A DNA stretch of 36,004 nt, from positions 1 through 36,004 of the forward strand of contig NZ_JACOII010000066.1 in assembly GCF_016306625.1 (NCBI RefSeq). Direction: 5' to 3'. A program made the translations under genes and the position numbers. Origin of the DNA: Xenorhabdus lircayensis (GTDB lineage Bacteria; Pseudomonadota; Gammaproteobacteria; Enterobacterales; Enterobacteriaceae). The notes under the pieces are model-generated. The model had not been told where the DNA came from, made no database searches, and saw only the letters and a program-made list of their open reading frames with translations. Positions 9,001 through 17,439 of the stretch are shown in pieces; the stretch's first letter is position 1, and every line of letters starts with the position of its first letter.

Positions 9001-10509
9001 TATACTGCTGCCGGGTTATTGGCACACCAGTCCGCCGGGCGGACGACCGCGTTGTTCCGTGAAACGTTGGCGCAGAACGATCCCCATTTTCCACCGCAAG
9101 CCACGGCGGTTAACCGTAGCTGGCAGTATGACCGCGCATACAGCGTCAGAATGATCGATGACGGCATCTGGGGACAGACCCGTTACCGCTATAACCAGAA
9201 TGACCAGATTGTTAACGCTGAATTCAATGGCCGGTTGCCCTATGAAGAGCAGTTTCGTTATGACCCCAATGGTAATTTGAGCCAACATGTGCTGGTGGAT
9301 GCAAAAGGGGCGATTGAGCAGATTGAACAGCATCAGCAGGCCGGGCGGGTTATTAAACGTGGCAATGTCACTTACCGCTATGATGACAATGGCCGGCAGG
9401 TGGAAAAAACCGAACACCGTGACGGTTTTCGTCCACAGGTATGGCGTTATCGTTGGGATACGCAAAATCAGTTAACCCACTGTGAAACACCGGATGGTTC
9501 CCGCTGGCACTATCGCTATGATGCCTTTGGCCGGCGTATCCGCAAGCTGAAAGTGCACGATGGCAAACTGGCCGCGGCTAATCGGCAACGCTGGCTGGAG
9601 GGTAAACCGGATTTAACCGCAAAACCTGATGCCATTATGGGGTATGACTACCTGTGGAGCGGTAACCAGCTGGTGGAAGAAACCCCGCTCTATGCAGATG
9701 GCACCCCGGCCTATGATTGCAGTATTTGCTGGCTGTATCAGCCGGGCGCATTAGTTCCGTCAGCGCGTTATGAAAAAGGCAGACTGCACTATATTGTCAG
9801 TGACCATCAGGGCACGCCACGGGAAATACTGAGCGAATCCGGTAAGCTGGTCTGGGCAAGCCGGTTGACAACGTGGGGCAAAGCTGAACGGATGCCGCTA
9901 TTGGCGGCAAATGATGAAGATTACCATGTGAGCTGCAACCTGCGGTTTGCCGGACAGTATGAAGACGAGGAAAGCGGGTTATACTATAATCGGTTTCGGT
10001 ATTATGATTGTGGTACGTCGCAGTATTTGACACCCGACTCGATAGGGCTGGCTGGGGGGCTGAATCTCTATCAGTACGTACCAAATCCATTAAGCTGGAT
10101 AGATCCATTAGGATTAACATGCGGGAATATTGACGGGGAGATTGACCCAAAAGAGGTTCGATTTATGCAAAAGTCTGCTTCAAGTGGAGGTAAATTAAAT
10201 CAAGGTGAAAATTATACGGTTTTAGAGAATGCAGAGGCTTTGAGGAATCAAACTTTGAGGCCTTCTGATTTACCGTTAATGAGACTAGTTAAAGATGGAG
10301 ATAAAATATGGACTCTAGATCATCGTAGATTAATTGCATTCAGAAAAGCGGAACTTGAGAGCGTTCCTTTTAGATGGGCGACGCCTGATGAGATAGCTGG
10401 GGAGATGTCTAGGAAAATGACAACAGTAGTAGACGGTAAATCAATCGTTCTTAAGATTTACACTATGGTTAACGGTGTGAAAGTGAGAACATATGAGACA
10501 GTGAGTTAA
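6034..10509 (+). CDS. rhs: T6SS Rhs effector with C-terminal toxin tip
   Basis: Rhs protein of 1491 residues. Residues 1 to about 285 form an N-terminal region with an Ala/Lys-rich, coiled-coil-like stretch (about 205-285). A DUF6531-type entry follows (PCLNGEPVDITSGDY near 290, LNRTYRS). The YD-repeat shell (about 300-1340) carries many YDxxGR/YDxxG units. The core ends with the hallmark DPLGL at 1357-1361, where related proteins cut off their tips. The remaining 130 residues form the toxin. They contain LPLMRLVKDGDKIWTLDHRR, which resembles the LDNRRL signature of a family I believe adopts a ParB/sulfiredoxin-like fold (recollection; catalytic activity is not established). The ATG at 6034 follows GGGAGG at 6024-6029; an in-frame ATG at 6013 has no such site. 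The core is GC-richer, while both ends are AT-rich. The tip is most likely exchangeable, with its immunity gene directly downstream. Confidence 0.93.
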   Translation: MAKGAKNDSPTGTGNTVGTIVGQPKRSKRSPSEANPPVKLETKKEEGWLEQLWGKTKEIANDAWETVKDRAAAFKEVVSGNISDIYTISQHPEDAFNGIVKFFHGDKLSSPGEIAGVHYIQTLIDVGKGFGKGLANTVPDVLSFGPSIMGAEFNWLGDKIGWGGMSTFGQWMTKVAHFFQSYRFELNTPAEKVGDFASLVFGPGELKGVTKAFSKAAETIIPKIEAKAATKVAEAATEAKAAAKTAKAGVQVKRKGDSSNPANPKRPKKKDPAKNADQEKPSECKGSPCLNGEPVDITSGDYLQTFSVIAIPGLLPITLNRTYRSTACLNGLLGRKWADDWSRQLVLDGEKVHFTDADGQVYDFSTPENQVLARNYHLLHCLLTGEREGELCIINKQNQQTLHFNQIEGNRRRLSAITDRHQNNIQFIYNDQHQLIEVVRNDGFRLTLHYQDNQLRAVDYHFQQIQQRLLTCHYDQYGYLAECDAFQQNHLWHEYTAQGYMTRWHDTDKTDFYIHYDERGRVVSTHSSESYWSDRFIYDDDARVTTYLDAEGGKTRSYYNQNHQVIREVDPLGRETRTQWRYNQKVWEIDPLGGYTTFDYNHDGALTEVVLPTGDAFYYDYDEHGQLTEAILPTGDIWRFQHDEQGNLTAVTNPQGHTEAYQYGIHGELQQRLLPDGRQWHYAYDEHQRLAAMMTPDGQTTGLELDELGRLRRTTDALKQETRYRYSAVHASLDNGSLTEIELPDGVTQQLEYDSERRVVAVTDGEGRTTRYRYGAFDLLTHMTRPDGTTLHFGYDRLTRFCSVTASTGETYRYERDAAGQVIREIDFTGRTIDYQYDALGRRIQARYPDNHVLRWHYSSAGLLTRQESGHQQEDQYELKSTTTYEYNVRRQLIRATNDDAVVEYEYDAVGLPVCERINGREITREWNSLTGQLTAETRGEHTLNWGYNIMGAVNHFQFNQHTPLTLSHDALGRETVRESAAGFILASRYTAAGLLAHQSAGRTTALFRETLAQNDPHFPPQATAVNRSWQYDRAYSVRMIDDGIWGQTRYRYNQNDQIVNAEFNGRLPYEEQFRYDPNGNLSQHVLVDAKGAIEQIEQHQQAGRVIKRGNVTYRYDDNGRQVEKTEHRDGFRPQVWRYRWDTQNQLTHCETPDGSRWHYRYDAFGRRIRKLKVHDGKLAAANRQRWLEGKPDLTAKPDAIMGYDYLWSGNQLVEETPLYADGTPAYDCSICWLYQPGALVPSARYEKGRLHYIVSDHQGTPREILSESGKLVWASRLTTWGKAERMPLLAANDEDYHVSCNLRFAGQYEDEESGLYYNRFRYYDCGTSQYLTPDSIGLAGGLNLYQYVPNPLSWIDPLGLTCGNIDGEIDPKEVRFMQKSASSGGKLNQGENYTVLENAEALRNQTLRPSDLPLMRLVKDGDKIWTLDHRRLIAFRKAELESVPFRWATPDEIAGEMSRKMTTVVDGKSIVLKIYTMVNGVKVRTYETVS

Positions 10510-10515
10510 TATTTT

Positions 10516-10758
10516 ATGAATACTAAAGAAATAAAGACTAGAGAAGATTTTATTGAATTTCTTGAGACTCTTTCTTCAAATGCTAGAAATAATTTGAATG
10601 AGTGGGAAAATAAAGATCTGCCTTCATATCTTGAAGCGATGTCCTCTTGGATAGAGGACATGGATGGGTATTATGTAAATCAGAAGTTATCCGTTCCAGA
10701 AAATATTAATTGGACATTCATTGCTGATATCTTAATGGCTGCAAGAGTCTATGAGTAA
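10516..10758 (+). CDS. probable Rhs immunity protein (DUF7660-like)
   Basis: An 80-residue acidic protein starts six bases after the rhs stop. It has no signal peptide or membrane segment, so it would be cytoplasmic. It resembles a small family I associate with DUF7660, through the pattern EWENKDL, SSWIEDMDGYY and a C-terminal FIADILMAARVYE. Its position directly behind the toxin tip, its small size and its acidic character fit an immunity protein that neutralises the Rhs toxin in sister cells. That function is inferred from position. Base composition is as AT-rich as the toxin tip, which fits the two having been acquired together. A terminator follows directly. Confidence 0.75.
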   Translation: MNTKEIKTREDFIEFLETLSSNARNNLNEWENKDLPSYLEAMSSWIEDMDGYYVNQKLSVPENINWTFIADILMAARVYE

Positions 10759-10764
10759 TATTAT

Positions 10765-10792
10765 ACTGGGAGATCTATTCTCCCGGTTTTTT
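10765..10792 (+). terminator. Rho-independent terminator of the T6SS/Rhs operon
   Basis: A GGGAG/CTCCC stem (extended by C-G and a G-T pair) encloses a 7-base A/T loop and is followed by six T residues. It starts seven bases after the stop of the immunity gene, so it should end the operon transcript. Confidence 0.85.
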
Positions 10793-10835
10793 AATGTCCG
10801 TTCAATCTGCTAAACAACGGTGTTCTTAATCCCCT

Positions 10836-10913
10836 TAACCACCCGCATTGCGGGTGGTTATTGACTGACAATGTGCTGTTTTTTATCCGGAATTTCGCTT
10901 TAATCAAATTCCG
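10836..10913. other. Two adjacent stem-loops in the rhs-nth gap
   Basis: The first is a perfect 11-bp stem at 10836-10860 with a three-base loop (ACCACCCGC pairing with GCGGGTGGT). The second is an 8-bp stem at 10888-10913 (CGGAATTT/AAATTCCG) with a 10-base loop. Neither has a good T run on either strand, so they are not standard terminators, although the first could help stop transcripts from nth. I see no gene in the rest of 10793-11030. A dispersed repeat or a remnant of rhs-associated DNA is possible. Confidence 0.6.
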
Positions 10914-11030
10914 TTCACCTGATGGAGTTTGCCGCCGCCACGTTAAGAATGTAGTGATCAGGCGAGGATCTGCAACATCCTAATACATGGGTTCAAATTT
11001 TACCCCTGACTTACAGCCCTTGTGGAATGA

Positions 11031-11663
11031 CTATTCGGTTTTATCCTCAAATTCACACAGATCCTCAATAATACAAGATCCACAACGCGGTTTACGGGCA
11101 ATACAGGTATAACGTCCGTGCAGGATCAGCCAATGGTGGCAATCAACCTTGAATTCAGCCGGTACGACTTTCAACAGTTTCTTTTCAACCTCGTCAACGT
11201 TTTTTCCCGGTGCAAATTGTGTCCGGTTACTGACGCGGAAAATATGCGTATCGACCGCAATCGTTGGCCAACCAAAAGCGGTGTTTAACACAACGTTGGC
11301 TGTTTTACGGCCAACACCCGGCAGGGCTTCCAGTGCTGTACGATCTTCCGGCACTTCACCTTGATGTTTTTCCAGTAAAAGCCGACAGGTTTTAATCACA
11401 TTTTCAGCTTTGGTGTTATATAACCCGATGGTTTTTATATACTCTTTCAAACCATCCACACCGAGATTGAGAATGGCTTGCGGGGTATTCGCAATGGGAT
11501 AGAGTTTTGCCGTCGCTTTATTCACGCTGACATCCGTGGCCTGTGCAGACAGCAATACAGAGATCAGCAATTCAAAAGGCGAATTGAAAACCAATTCAGT
11601 TGTCGGATGCGGATTGTTATCCCGTAAGCGGGTGAGGATTTCGACCCGTTTTTGTTGATTCAT
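11031..11663 (-). CDS. nth: Endonuclease III
   Basis: DNA glycosylase/AP lyase of base excision repair that removes oxidised pyrimidines. At 210 residues it matches the usual length. The helix-hairpin-helix LPGVGRKTANVV carries the catalytic Lys120, and VDTHIFRV carries Asp138. The C-terminal iron-sulfur loop has Cys187, Cys194, Cys197 and Cys203 in the C-x6-C-x2-C-x5-C spacing. All key residues are intact. It is the last gene of the minus-strand rsx operon, starting 14 bases after rsxE, the same arrangement as in Escherichia coli. A GAGG lies 12 bases before the ATG, so expression probably depends in part on reading through from rsxE. Confidence 0.98.
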   Translation of the reverse strand: MNQQKRVEILTRLRDNNPHPTTELVFNSPFELLISVLLSAQATDVSVNKATAKLYPIANTPQAILNLGVDGLKEYIKTIGLYNTKAENVIKTCRLLLEKHQGEVPEDRTALEALPGVGRKTANVVLNTAFGWPTIAVDTHIFRVSNRTQFAPGKNVDEVEKKLLKVVPAEFKVDCHHWLILHGRYTCIARKPRCGSCIIEDLCEFEDKTE

Positions 11664-11677
11664 ATCTGATTACACCC

Positions 11678-12382
11678 TCAGCTTCTTGTGATATGGCTGC
11701 CGCAGCCTTTTTCTATGTTGTATTGGCGTGCTTTATTTTCTGAACGATTCTTCAGGCGTTCATCAATGATATATTTTCCTGCTAACATCAGACCTAATCC
11801 AATAAAGGCGCCGGGTGGCAGGATAGCGAGCAGGAAGGGGGAATCCATATGAACTATTTCAATCCGCAATGACTTGGCCCAACCACCCAGTAATAAATCT
11901 GCGCCATCAAACAGTGTGCCATTACCCAGAATTTCACGTATCGCTCCCAGTACGAACAGGGCGAAAGTTGCACCAAAGCCCATCGCAAGGCCATCAATCA
12001 TTGAATGATAAATGGAATTCTTTGATGCGTAAGCTTCCGCCCGGCCAATCACGATACAGTTAGTGACAATCAGCGGAATAAAAATCCCCAATGATTCATA
12101 TAATCCGAATGCGAATGCGTTGATTAACATCTGAACAGCACTGACAACGGACGCGATGATCATCACGTAAATGGGAATGCGAATTTCATGGGGAACCCAA
12201 CGACGCAAGGCGGATACGGCAATATTGGTGCTCAATAAAACCAGTGTTGTAGCTAATCCCAATCCCAGAGCATTGGTTGCAGTGGAAGAAACTGCTAACA
12301 GAGGGCAAAGACCTAAAAGTTGTACCAACGCTGAGTTGTTCTTCCAGAGTCCCTGAATAAATAGGTTTTTGGTTTCGCTCAT
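11678..12382 (-). CDS. rsxE: Electron transport complex subunit RsxE
   Basis: Integral membrane subunit of the Rsx/Rnf complex, 234 residues. It shows the family sequence: [20 protein letters not shown] near the start, [17 protein letters not shown] in the middle, and [20 protein letters not shown] near the end, with about six hydrophobic segments. RsxE and RsxA are related antiporter-like subunits that share a membrane iron centre in recent Rnf structures (family knowledge). The frame is open back to a GTG at 12400. The ATG at 12382 is the better start: it matches the family's MSE beginning, lies two bases after the rsxG stop, and has GGAG nine bases upstream. The C-terminal tail, with CGSHITRS, is short and not conserved. 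Confidence 0.97.
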   Translation of the reverse strand: MSETKNLFIQGLWKNNSALVQLLGLCPLLAVSSTATNALGLGLATTLVLLSTNIAVSALRRWVPHEIRIPIYVMIIASVVSAVQMLINAFAFGLYESLGIFIPLIVTNCIVIGRAEAYASKNSIYHSMIDGLAMGFGATFALFVLGAIREILGNGTLFDGADLLLGGWAKSLRIEIVHMDSPFLLAILPPGAFIGLGLMLAGKYIIDERLKNRSENKARQYNIEKGCGSHITRS

Positions 12383-12384
12383 GG

Positions 12385-13011
12385 TTATTTTTCTCCACAA
12401 GTTGGCAGCGAAGAAAGCTGCTCTGGTATTGTTTCCAAATAAAGAGCCGTGCGTTTTACGGCATTAACGACAGCACGAGGTGTAATGGTTGCTCCGGTGA
12501 ACTGGTCAAATTCACCGCCATCTTTTTTGACTGCCCATTGGTTATTGTCTTCTGACATCACTTTCTTGCCAGAGAAAGCATAGATCCAATTTGAAATACG
12601 GGTATCAATTTTATCCCCCAATCCCGGTGTTTCATGGTGTTCAGTGACACGCACCCCGAGTACTTTGCCGGAAAAGTCAGCACCTACCAGTAATTGAATA
12701 GCGCCTGAATAACCATCAGGTGCTGTACTTTCCAACGCAGCCGCAACAGGATTATTATCTTTTCGGGCAAGATAAAGGCGATGGGGTTGTTTGTTACCTA
12801 ATGAGCTGTCTGTGACCAGATAGCATTCATCCTGCATTTTATTGTCATATAAAGCAGGGGGAACAACCTGATCCAACAATGTTTTATGCTGCAATGCTGC
12901 TTGTTCCGCAATCCGATCTTTTGTTAATGAATAGACGATTGCTGTTAATCCTGTTGTACAAGCGGCAAAGATTGCAAGAGTAATACCATGACGTCGCATA
13001 GTTTCTAACAT
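12385..13011 (-). CDS. rsxG: Electron transport complex subunit RsxG
   Basis: Flavoprotein subunit of the Rsx/Rnf complex, 208 residues. One N-terminal membrane anchor (about residues 9-29) is followed by a periplasmic FMN-binding domain. The motif TGATITP has Thr175 in the position that takes covalent FMN through a phosphoester bond in the family. The [11 protein letters not shown] segment is also typical. GGAG lies seven bases before the ATG. The stop is two bases from the rsxE start, so translation is likely coupled. Together with RsxD it relays electrons on the periplasmic side of the membrane. Confidence 0.97.
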   Translation of the reverse strand: MLETMRRHGITLAIFAACTTGLTAIVYSLTKDRIAEQAALQHKTLLDQVVPPALYDNKMQDECYLVTDSSLGNKQPHRLYLARKDNNPVAAALESTAPDGYSGAIQLLVGADFSGKVLGVRVTEHHETPGLGDKIDTRISNWIYAFSGKKVMSEDNNQWAVKKDGGEFDQFTGATITPRAVVNAVKRTALYLETIPEQLSSLPTCGEK

Positions 13012-13028
13012 GTCAGTTCTCCCTTTCC

Positions 13029-14108
13029 CTATTTATGGCCGTAAGCACGAGGCTGTGTGTAATGGTCAATCAGCGGTACGCAGATGTTTGCCAACAAGAC
13101 GGCAAATGCTACGGCATCAGGATAACCACCATAAACACGGATAACCCAAATCAGAATTCCGATAATCGCGCCGTAAATCAGGCGGCCTTTTGGTGTGGTT
13201 GAGGCACTAACCGGATCGGTTGCAATGAAAAATGCCCCTAACATGGTCGCACCGGAAAAGATCTGCAATAAAGGAGGTGAGTAACGGGTGGGGTCAATGA
13301 GCCAGCTCAGTAATGCACAAGCGCCCAGTGACAGAATAAATGCGGTTGGGATTTGCCAGTTGATGACTTTCCGGTTGAGCATAATCAACCCACCAGCCAG
13401 ATACGCGACATTAACCCATTGCCAGCCTATACCGCCTAAAGTACCTTGCAATATAGGTTGTTGCAGCACTTCACTCATACTGTGAGTCAGTCTGCCAGTT
13501 TTAAAGCTATCCAGTGGTGTTGCCTGACTTAATCCATCAATACCTTGTTGCAGTTGTAGCAAGGTAGAACCATCAGGTGCATGCCCGGTAAAGATAACCA
13601 TCAGACTATCCCAAGGCGTTAAGGAAAACATTTGTAAAGATGCTGGTGGTATCCAACTGGTCATTTGCACCGGGAATGAAATCAGAAGAACAACATATCC
13701 GACCATGGCCGGGTTAAATGGATTCTGACCGAGTCCGCCGTACAGATGTTTGGCAATAATAATGGCAAAAAATGTTCCGAGCACAATCAACCACCACGGT
13801 GCTAAAGGCGGCAGACTGATTCCCAGCAGTAACCCTGTAACTAAAGCTGAATTGTCTTTGAGATAGGGAATGACCAATTGTTTTTTCAGTGCAATGGCTG
13901 CGGATTCAGCTAACAATGCGGTAATGATTGCCAATAAGATTTGGAACAATGTTCCATAGCCAAATAGATAGGTTTGTACAGCAATACCGGGAACGGCAGC
14001 TAAAACCACCCAAAACATAATCTGTCGGGTGCTTTTTTGATTGTGTGTAAAAGGCGAGCTCGCGACTTTTAGTTGGTTATTGTCAGTTGTTACTGGCCTG
14101 AATTTCAT
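13029..14108 (-). CDS. rsxD: Electron transport complex subunit RsxD
   Basis: Membrane flavoprotein of the Rsx/Rnf complex, 359 residues with about eight to ten hydrophobic segments. The motif [10 protein letters not shown] carries Thr197, the expected site of covalent [19 protein letters not shown] and the later [13 protein letters not shown] segment are characteristic. It starts 12 bases after rsxC and ends 17 bases before rsxG, in the standard operon order. The ribosome site is weak (AGTGA about 12 bases upstream). Confidence 0.97.
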   Translation of the reverse strand: MKFRPVTTDNNQLKVASSPFTHNQKSTRQIMFWVVLAAVPGIAVQTYLFGYGTLFQILLAIITALLAESAAIALKKQLVIPYLKDNSALVTGLLLGISLPPLAPWWLIVLGTFFAIIIAKHLYGGLGQNPFNPAMVGYVVLLISFPVQMTSWIPPASLQMFSLTPWDSLMVIFTGHAPDGSTLLQLQQGIDGLSQATPLDSFKTGRLTHSMSEVLQQPILQGTLGGIGWQWVNVAYLAGGLIMLNRKVINWQIPTAFILSLGACALLSWLIDPTRYSPPLLQIFSGATMLGAFFIATDPVSASTTPKGRLIYGAIIGILIWVIRVYGGYPDAVAFAVLLANICVPLIDHYTQPRAYGHK

Positions 14109-14120
14109 CGATAAATGTCA

Positions 14121-16124
14121 CTATTCTGTTGGGGTTTCTTGTTTTTCTTGAGCGGCTTTCTTAGCTTTAACGCGAGCGATAGCCGCAGCCACGGCCGCTT
14201 TACGCGGATCCGTTTTTTCCGGTTCAGCGGAGACGGTTTGCTGCGGAGCGGGTTCAGGTTGGTTTTGTGCAGCTTTCTTGGCTTTGGCACGAGCAATTGC
14301 AGCAGCAACGGCGGCCTTGCGTGGATCTTGTTTATCATCTGCGCTATTTTGTAACTCGTTTGGTGGCGTTGTTACTTCCTCGCTTTGGGCTGCTTTTTTC
14401 GCTTTTGCTCTAGCTATTGCTGCGGAAAGGGCAGCTTTACGTGGATCGTCACCCTCAACTGATGCTGTCGTTTCTGTATCCAAGTTGGTGGCAGTTTGTT
14501 TTTCTGCCTGACGAGCACGCATCTGTTCTTTTCTGGCCTTACGTGCTGCAATCGCCGCAGTATTGTCAGGTAATTGCCCAGCTTGAATTGTGATAGCTTC
14601 ACCTGCATCACCCTGTTTTTCCTTCACGCGAGCCAAGGCGGCCTGTACAGCGTTTTTATCGCCGCTATCAACCTGAACGGGGGCTTTCTTATGGCGTTCC
14701 TCACGAGCCAATTTTTCTCGTTCCATACGTGTCTGCTTGGCTTCAAAACGAATTTTGGCTTCAGCAGAACGGTGTGATTCTGCATCTATGGCCCGTATTT
14801 CCGCTTTTTCCTGTCGATAATATTGAACGAGAGGAATATTACTGGGGCACACATAAGCGCAGGCACCACATTCAATACAGTCGAACAGATGATGATTTTT
14901 GGCTTTTTCATGCTCTTGCCCACGGCTAAACCAGTAAAGTTGCTGAGGTAATAGCCCTGCGGGACAGGCTTCAACACATAAGCCACAGCGGATACAGGCT
15001 TCTTCAATCTCTTTTGGCTCCATCTCTTGTGTCGAAGGCGCAAGAATACAGTTACTGATTTTGACGAGTGGTACATTCAGATCAGGTAAAGTAAAGCCCA
15101 TTAATGGCCCACCCATAATGACCATTTGTTCTGATTTGGGTTTAAACCCAGCTTGCTGTAACAGGAACTGAACTGGCGTCCCGAGGCGTGCCCAGAAATT
15201 ACCGGGAGAAGTCACAGCTTCTCCCGTCAGGGTTACTATACGTTCGATTAATGGCTCTCCATCAATAATGGCGCGCTTAATAGCCATGACTGTACCGACG
15301 TTTTGCATGAGAATGCCGATATCAGAAGAACGTCCACCGGAGGGGACTTCTTTCCCTGTTAGGATCTTGGTAAGTTGCTTGGCTCCGCCAGAAGGGTATT
15401 TTGTTGGAATAACTCGTACAATAATGGAATTATCGCCATTGAGAGCCGTATTCAGTGCATCTGCTGCTTCAGGTTTGTTATCTTCAATACCAATCAACAC
15501 CTGTTTTGGATTGAGCAGGTGCATCAAAATACGGATACCTTCGATAACTTCGTTTGCGTGTTCCTGCATCAAACGGTCATCAGCCGTGATATAGGGTTCA
15601 CACTCTGCGGCGTTGATGATGAGCGTTCTGAGATTGTGTTGGCCACCCCGGAGTTTTGTCACTGTGGGAAAGCCTGCACCACCCAACCCCGCAATACCCG
15701 CTTGTTGAATACGCTGTAACAGGCTTTTGGCATCAAGTGTCTTATAGTCAGTAGACTGGATGCGCTCGCACCATTGATCTTCGCCATCCGGTTGTAGCCG
15801 AACGCATAGTTCTTTCAGCCCGGAAGGATGTGCGGTAACGCAAGGCTCGATTGCGGTAATCGTTCCTGAGGTAGAGGCATGAACAGGCACAGTCCGACCT
15901 GTACCAAACGTCAATGGCTGACCTTTTAATACCTTTTCACCCACTTTGACCAGCAATTCACCTTCCGGTCCTAAATGTTGCTGTAGGGGAATGATTAATT
16001 CATCCGGCAATGGCGCGTAACGCAGCGGAGTAACGCTGGATTGTAATTTCATTTCCGGTGGATGGATGCCACCATCAAAATCCCAGATTTTATTCTTATT
16101 GAGCAAGTTGAGTAGATTAAACAT
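14121..16124 (-). CDS. rsxC: Electron transport complex subunit RsxC
   Basis: Peripheral cytoplasmic subunit of 667 residues, the expected entry point for NADH electrons. It contains the [14 protein letters not shown] start, a [18 protein letters not shown] flavin and nucleotide binding region, and two 4Fe-4S ferredoxin motifs ([14 protein letters not shown] and [13 protein letters not shown]). The C-terminal third is a charged Ala/Lys/Arg tail with three near-identical DPRKAA..AAIAR.KAKKAAQ repeats. The frame is open to a TTG at 16139, but ATG 16124 gives the family N-terminus and has GAGG nine bases upstream. It overlaps the end of rsxB by eight bases (ATGTTTAA). Tail length varies between species because of repeat number. 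Confidence 0.96.
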   Translation of the reverse strand: MFNLLNLLNKNKIWDFDGGIHPPEMKLQSSVTPLRYAPLPDELIIPLQQHLGPEGELLVKVGEKVLKGQPLTFGTGRTVPVHASTSGTITAIEPCVTAHPSGLKELCVRLQPDGEDQWCERIQSTDYKTLDAKSLLQRIQQAGIAGLGGAGFPTVTKLRGGQHNLRTLIINAAECEPYITADDRLMQEHANEVIEGIRILMHLLNPKQVLIGIEDNKPEAADALNTALNGDNSIIVRVIPTKYPSGGAKQLTKILTGKEVPSGGRSSDIGILMQNVGTVMAIKRAIIDGEPLIERIVTLTGEAVTSPGNFWARLGTPVQFLLQQAGFKPKSEQMVIMGGPLMGFTLPDLNVPLVKISNCILAPSTQEMEPKEIEEACIRCGLCVEACPAGLLPQQLYWFSRGQEHEKAKNHHLFDCIECGACAYVCPSNIPLVQYYRQEKAEIRAIDAESHRSAEAKIRFEAKQTRMEREKLAREERHKKAPVQVDSGDKNAVQAALARVKEKQGDAGEAITIQAGQLPDNTAAIAARKARKEQMRARQAEKQTATNLDTETTASVEGDDPRKAALSAAIARAKAKKAAQSEEVTTPPNELQNSADDKQDPRKAAVAAAIARAKAKKAAQNQPEPAPQQTVSAEPEKTDPRKAAVAAAIARVKAKKAAQEKQETPTE
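14149..14448 (-). repeat. Three direct repeats encoding the RsxC tail
   Basis: Three copies of about 60 bases, at roughly 14151-14211, 14268-14326 and 14385-14448, encode DPRKAA-x2-AAIAR-x-KAKKAAQ. The copies are similar but not identical at DNA level and are separated by variable linkers. Enterobacterial RsxC proteins show the same kind of repeat in different numbers. Confidence 0.85.
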
Positions 16125-16740
16125 GGGTTTTAACCTCAACAGGCTTAATAGCAGGGAATAGCGTGGATTCAGGTGTAACAGGAATATTTTTAACCGGAAT
16201 GGTGTTCAAATCCCATTTCCAATTTGAAGTAGTGGTAGCAACTGGGATCATAACAATACAATCTGTTGGGCAAGGTGCGACGCACAAATCGCAACCTGTG
16301 CAGAGATCTTCAACAACGGTATGCATGGCGCGATTCGCACCGATGATGGCATCGACCGGGCATGCCTGAATGCACTTAGTGCAGCCTATGCAGTTTTCCT
16401 CATCAATGAAAGCAACTTTTCTGGCAGGATTCTGTACGTTGTCATCGCCATCCAGCGGTTGTGGATCAACACCCAGCAATTCGGACATCTTGAGCATCAC
16501 TGGCTCTCCGCCTGGGGCACATTTGTTGATCATCTCACCATTATTAGCGACCGCTTCAGCATAGGGACGACAGCCGGGATAGCCACATTGCCCACATTGA
16601 CTCTGTGGTAACAGATTATCGACCTTTTCAACAATGGGATCTTCTTCTACTTTAAAACGGCGGGCAGCAAAACCAAGAATTAAACCAAAGGATAATCCGA
16701 GTACACTTAACACGCCGATAGCAATCCATAATGACATCAT
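16117..16740 (-). CDS. rsxB: Electron transport complex subunit RsxB
   Basis: Iron-sulfur subunit of 207 residues. An N-terminal hydrophobic anchor (about 4-24) is followed by a 4Fe-4S site formed by Cys49, Cys52, Cys57 and Cys74 ([15 protein letters not shown]). Two ferredoxin-type clusters follow ([16 protein letters not shown] and [15 protein letters not shown]). The start ATG shares a base with the rsxA stop (TAATG), so the two are translationally coupled; a second ATG follows immediately. It passes electrons from RsxC to the membrane subunits. Confidence 0.97.
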   Translation of the reverse strand: MMSLWIAIGVLSVLGLSFGLILGFAARRFKVEEDPIVEKVDNLLPQSQCGQCGYPGCRPYAEAVANNGEMINKCAPGGEPVMLKMSELLGVDPQPLDGDDNVQNPARKVAFIDEENCIGCTKCIQACPVDAIIGANRAMHTVVEDLCTGCDLCVAPCPTDCIVMIPVATTTSNWKWDLNTIPVKNIPVTPESTLFPAIKPVEVKTHV

Positions 16741-17321
16741 TAGAATTTCACCAAACCACTAAAGCCCATAAATGCGAGGGACATTAACCCCGCAGTAATA
16801 AGCCCTATCGATGAACCACGAAAAGGGGCAGGTATATTGGCAACAGCCAGACGTTCACGAATGGCGGCAAACAGTACCATCACAAGGGAAAAACCAGCTG
16901 CAGCACTGAAGCCATATACGGCAGATTGCAAAAAGCCGTGGGATTGATTGACGTTCAGCAGTGCGACACCGAGTACAGCACAGTTGGTTGTAATCAATGG
17001 CAGGAAGATCCCTAAGAGTCGATAAAGCGTCGGGCTGGTCTTGCGGACGACCAATTCAGTAAATTGGACGACAACCGCAATAACAAGAATGAAACTCAGG
17101 GTACGCAAATAAACCAAGTCGAGTGGTACGAGAATAAAGGTGTTTATCAGCCATGAACTGATAGAGGCCAGAGTTAAAACGAATGTTGTTGCTAGCCCCA
17201 TGCCAATCGCGGTTTCTAGTTTTTTGGACACACCCATAAAAGGGCATAGGCCTAAGAACTTTACTAAAACAAAGTTATTGACCAAGACTGTGCCAATAAA
17301 TAACAGGAGGTATTCAGTCAT
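16740..17321 (-). CDS. rsxA: Electron transport complex subunit RsxA
   Basis: First gene of the rsx operon, encoding a 193-residue membrane protein with about six hydrophobic segments, identical in length to the E. coli protein. It has the family start [20 protein letters not shown] and the conserved [12 protein letters not shown] and [18 protein letters not shown] segments, with cysteines that in Rnf structures help bind a membrane iron-sulfur cluster. The frame is open to 17423, but the ATG at 17321 gives the family N-terminus with AGG seven bases before it. The complex keeps SoxR reduced in E. coli. A possible FNR-type site lies about 100 bases upstream. Confidence 0.97.
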   Translation of the reverse strand: MTEYLLLFIGTVLVNNFVLVKFLGLCPFMGVSKKLETAIGMGLATTFVLTLASISSWLINTFILVPLDLVYLRTLSFILVIAVVVQFTELVVRKTSPTLYRLLGIFLPLITTNCAVLGVALLNVNQSHGFLQSAVYGFSAAAGFSLVMVLFAAIRERLAVANIPAPFRGSSIGLITAGLMSLAFMGFSGLVKF

Positions 17322-17413
17322 TGCTATACCTGAAAATAAGATGCTGGAAAATAAAATACGGTTTATATAGTCTGAATAGAAATTCCTCACCTGACGGCGA
17401 GGAAAGTGGAGCA

Positions 17414-17427
17414 ATGATAACAATCAA
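17414..17427. promoter_or_regulatory. Near-consensus FNR-type box upstream of rsxA
   Basis: On the plus strand the sequence is ATGAT-AACA-ATCAA, nine of ten matches to TTGAT-N4-ATCAA. A TATATA at 17364-17369 (read on the minus strand) could be the -10 box of rsxA. That would place this site about 63 bases from the transcription start, compatible with a class I activator site. No good -35 box is seen. The match could be chance in AT-rich DNA. Confidence 0.35.
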
Positions 17428-17439
17428 TTGTGGGGTATG

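Noticed and set aside
7369-9465. Several open frames on the minus strand across the rhs core
   Set aside because: They are antisense shadows of the repetitive Rhs coding frame and lack ribosome sites or recognisable products.
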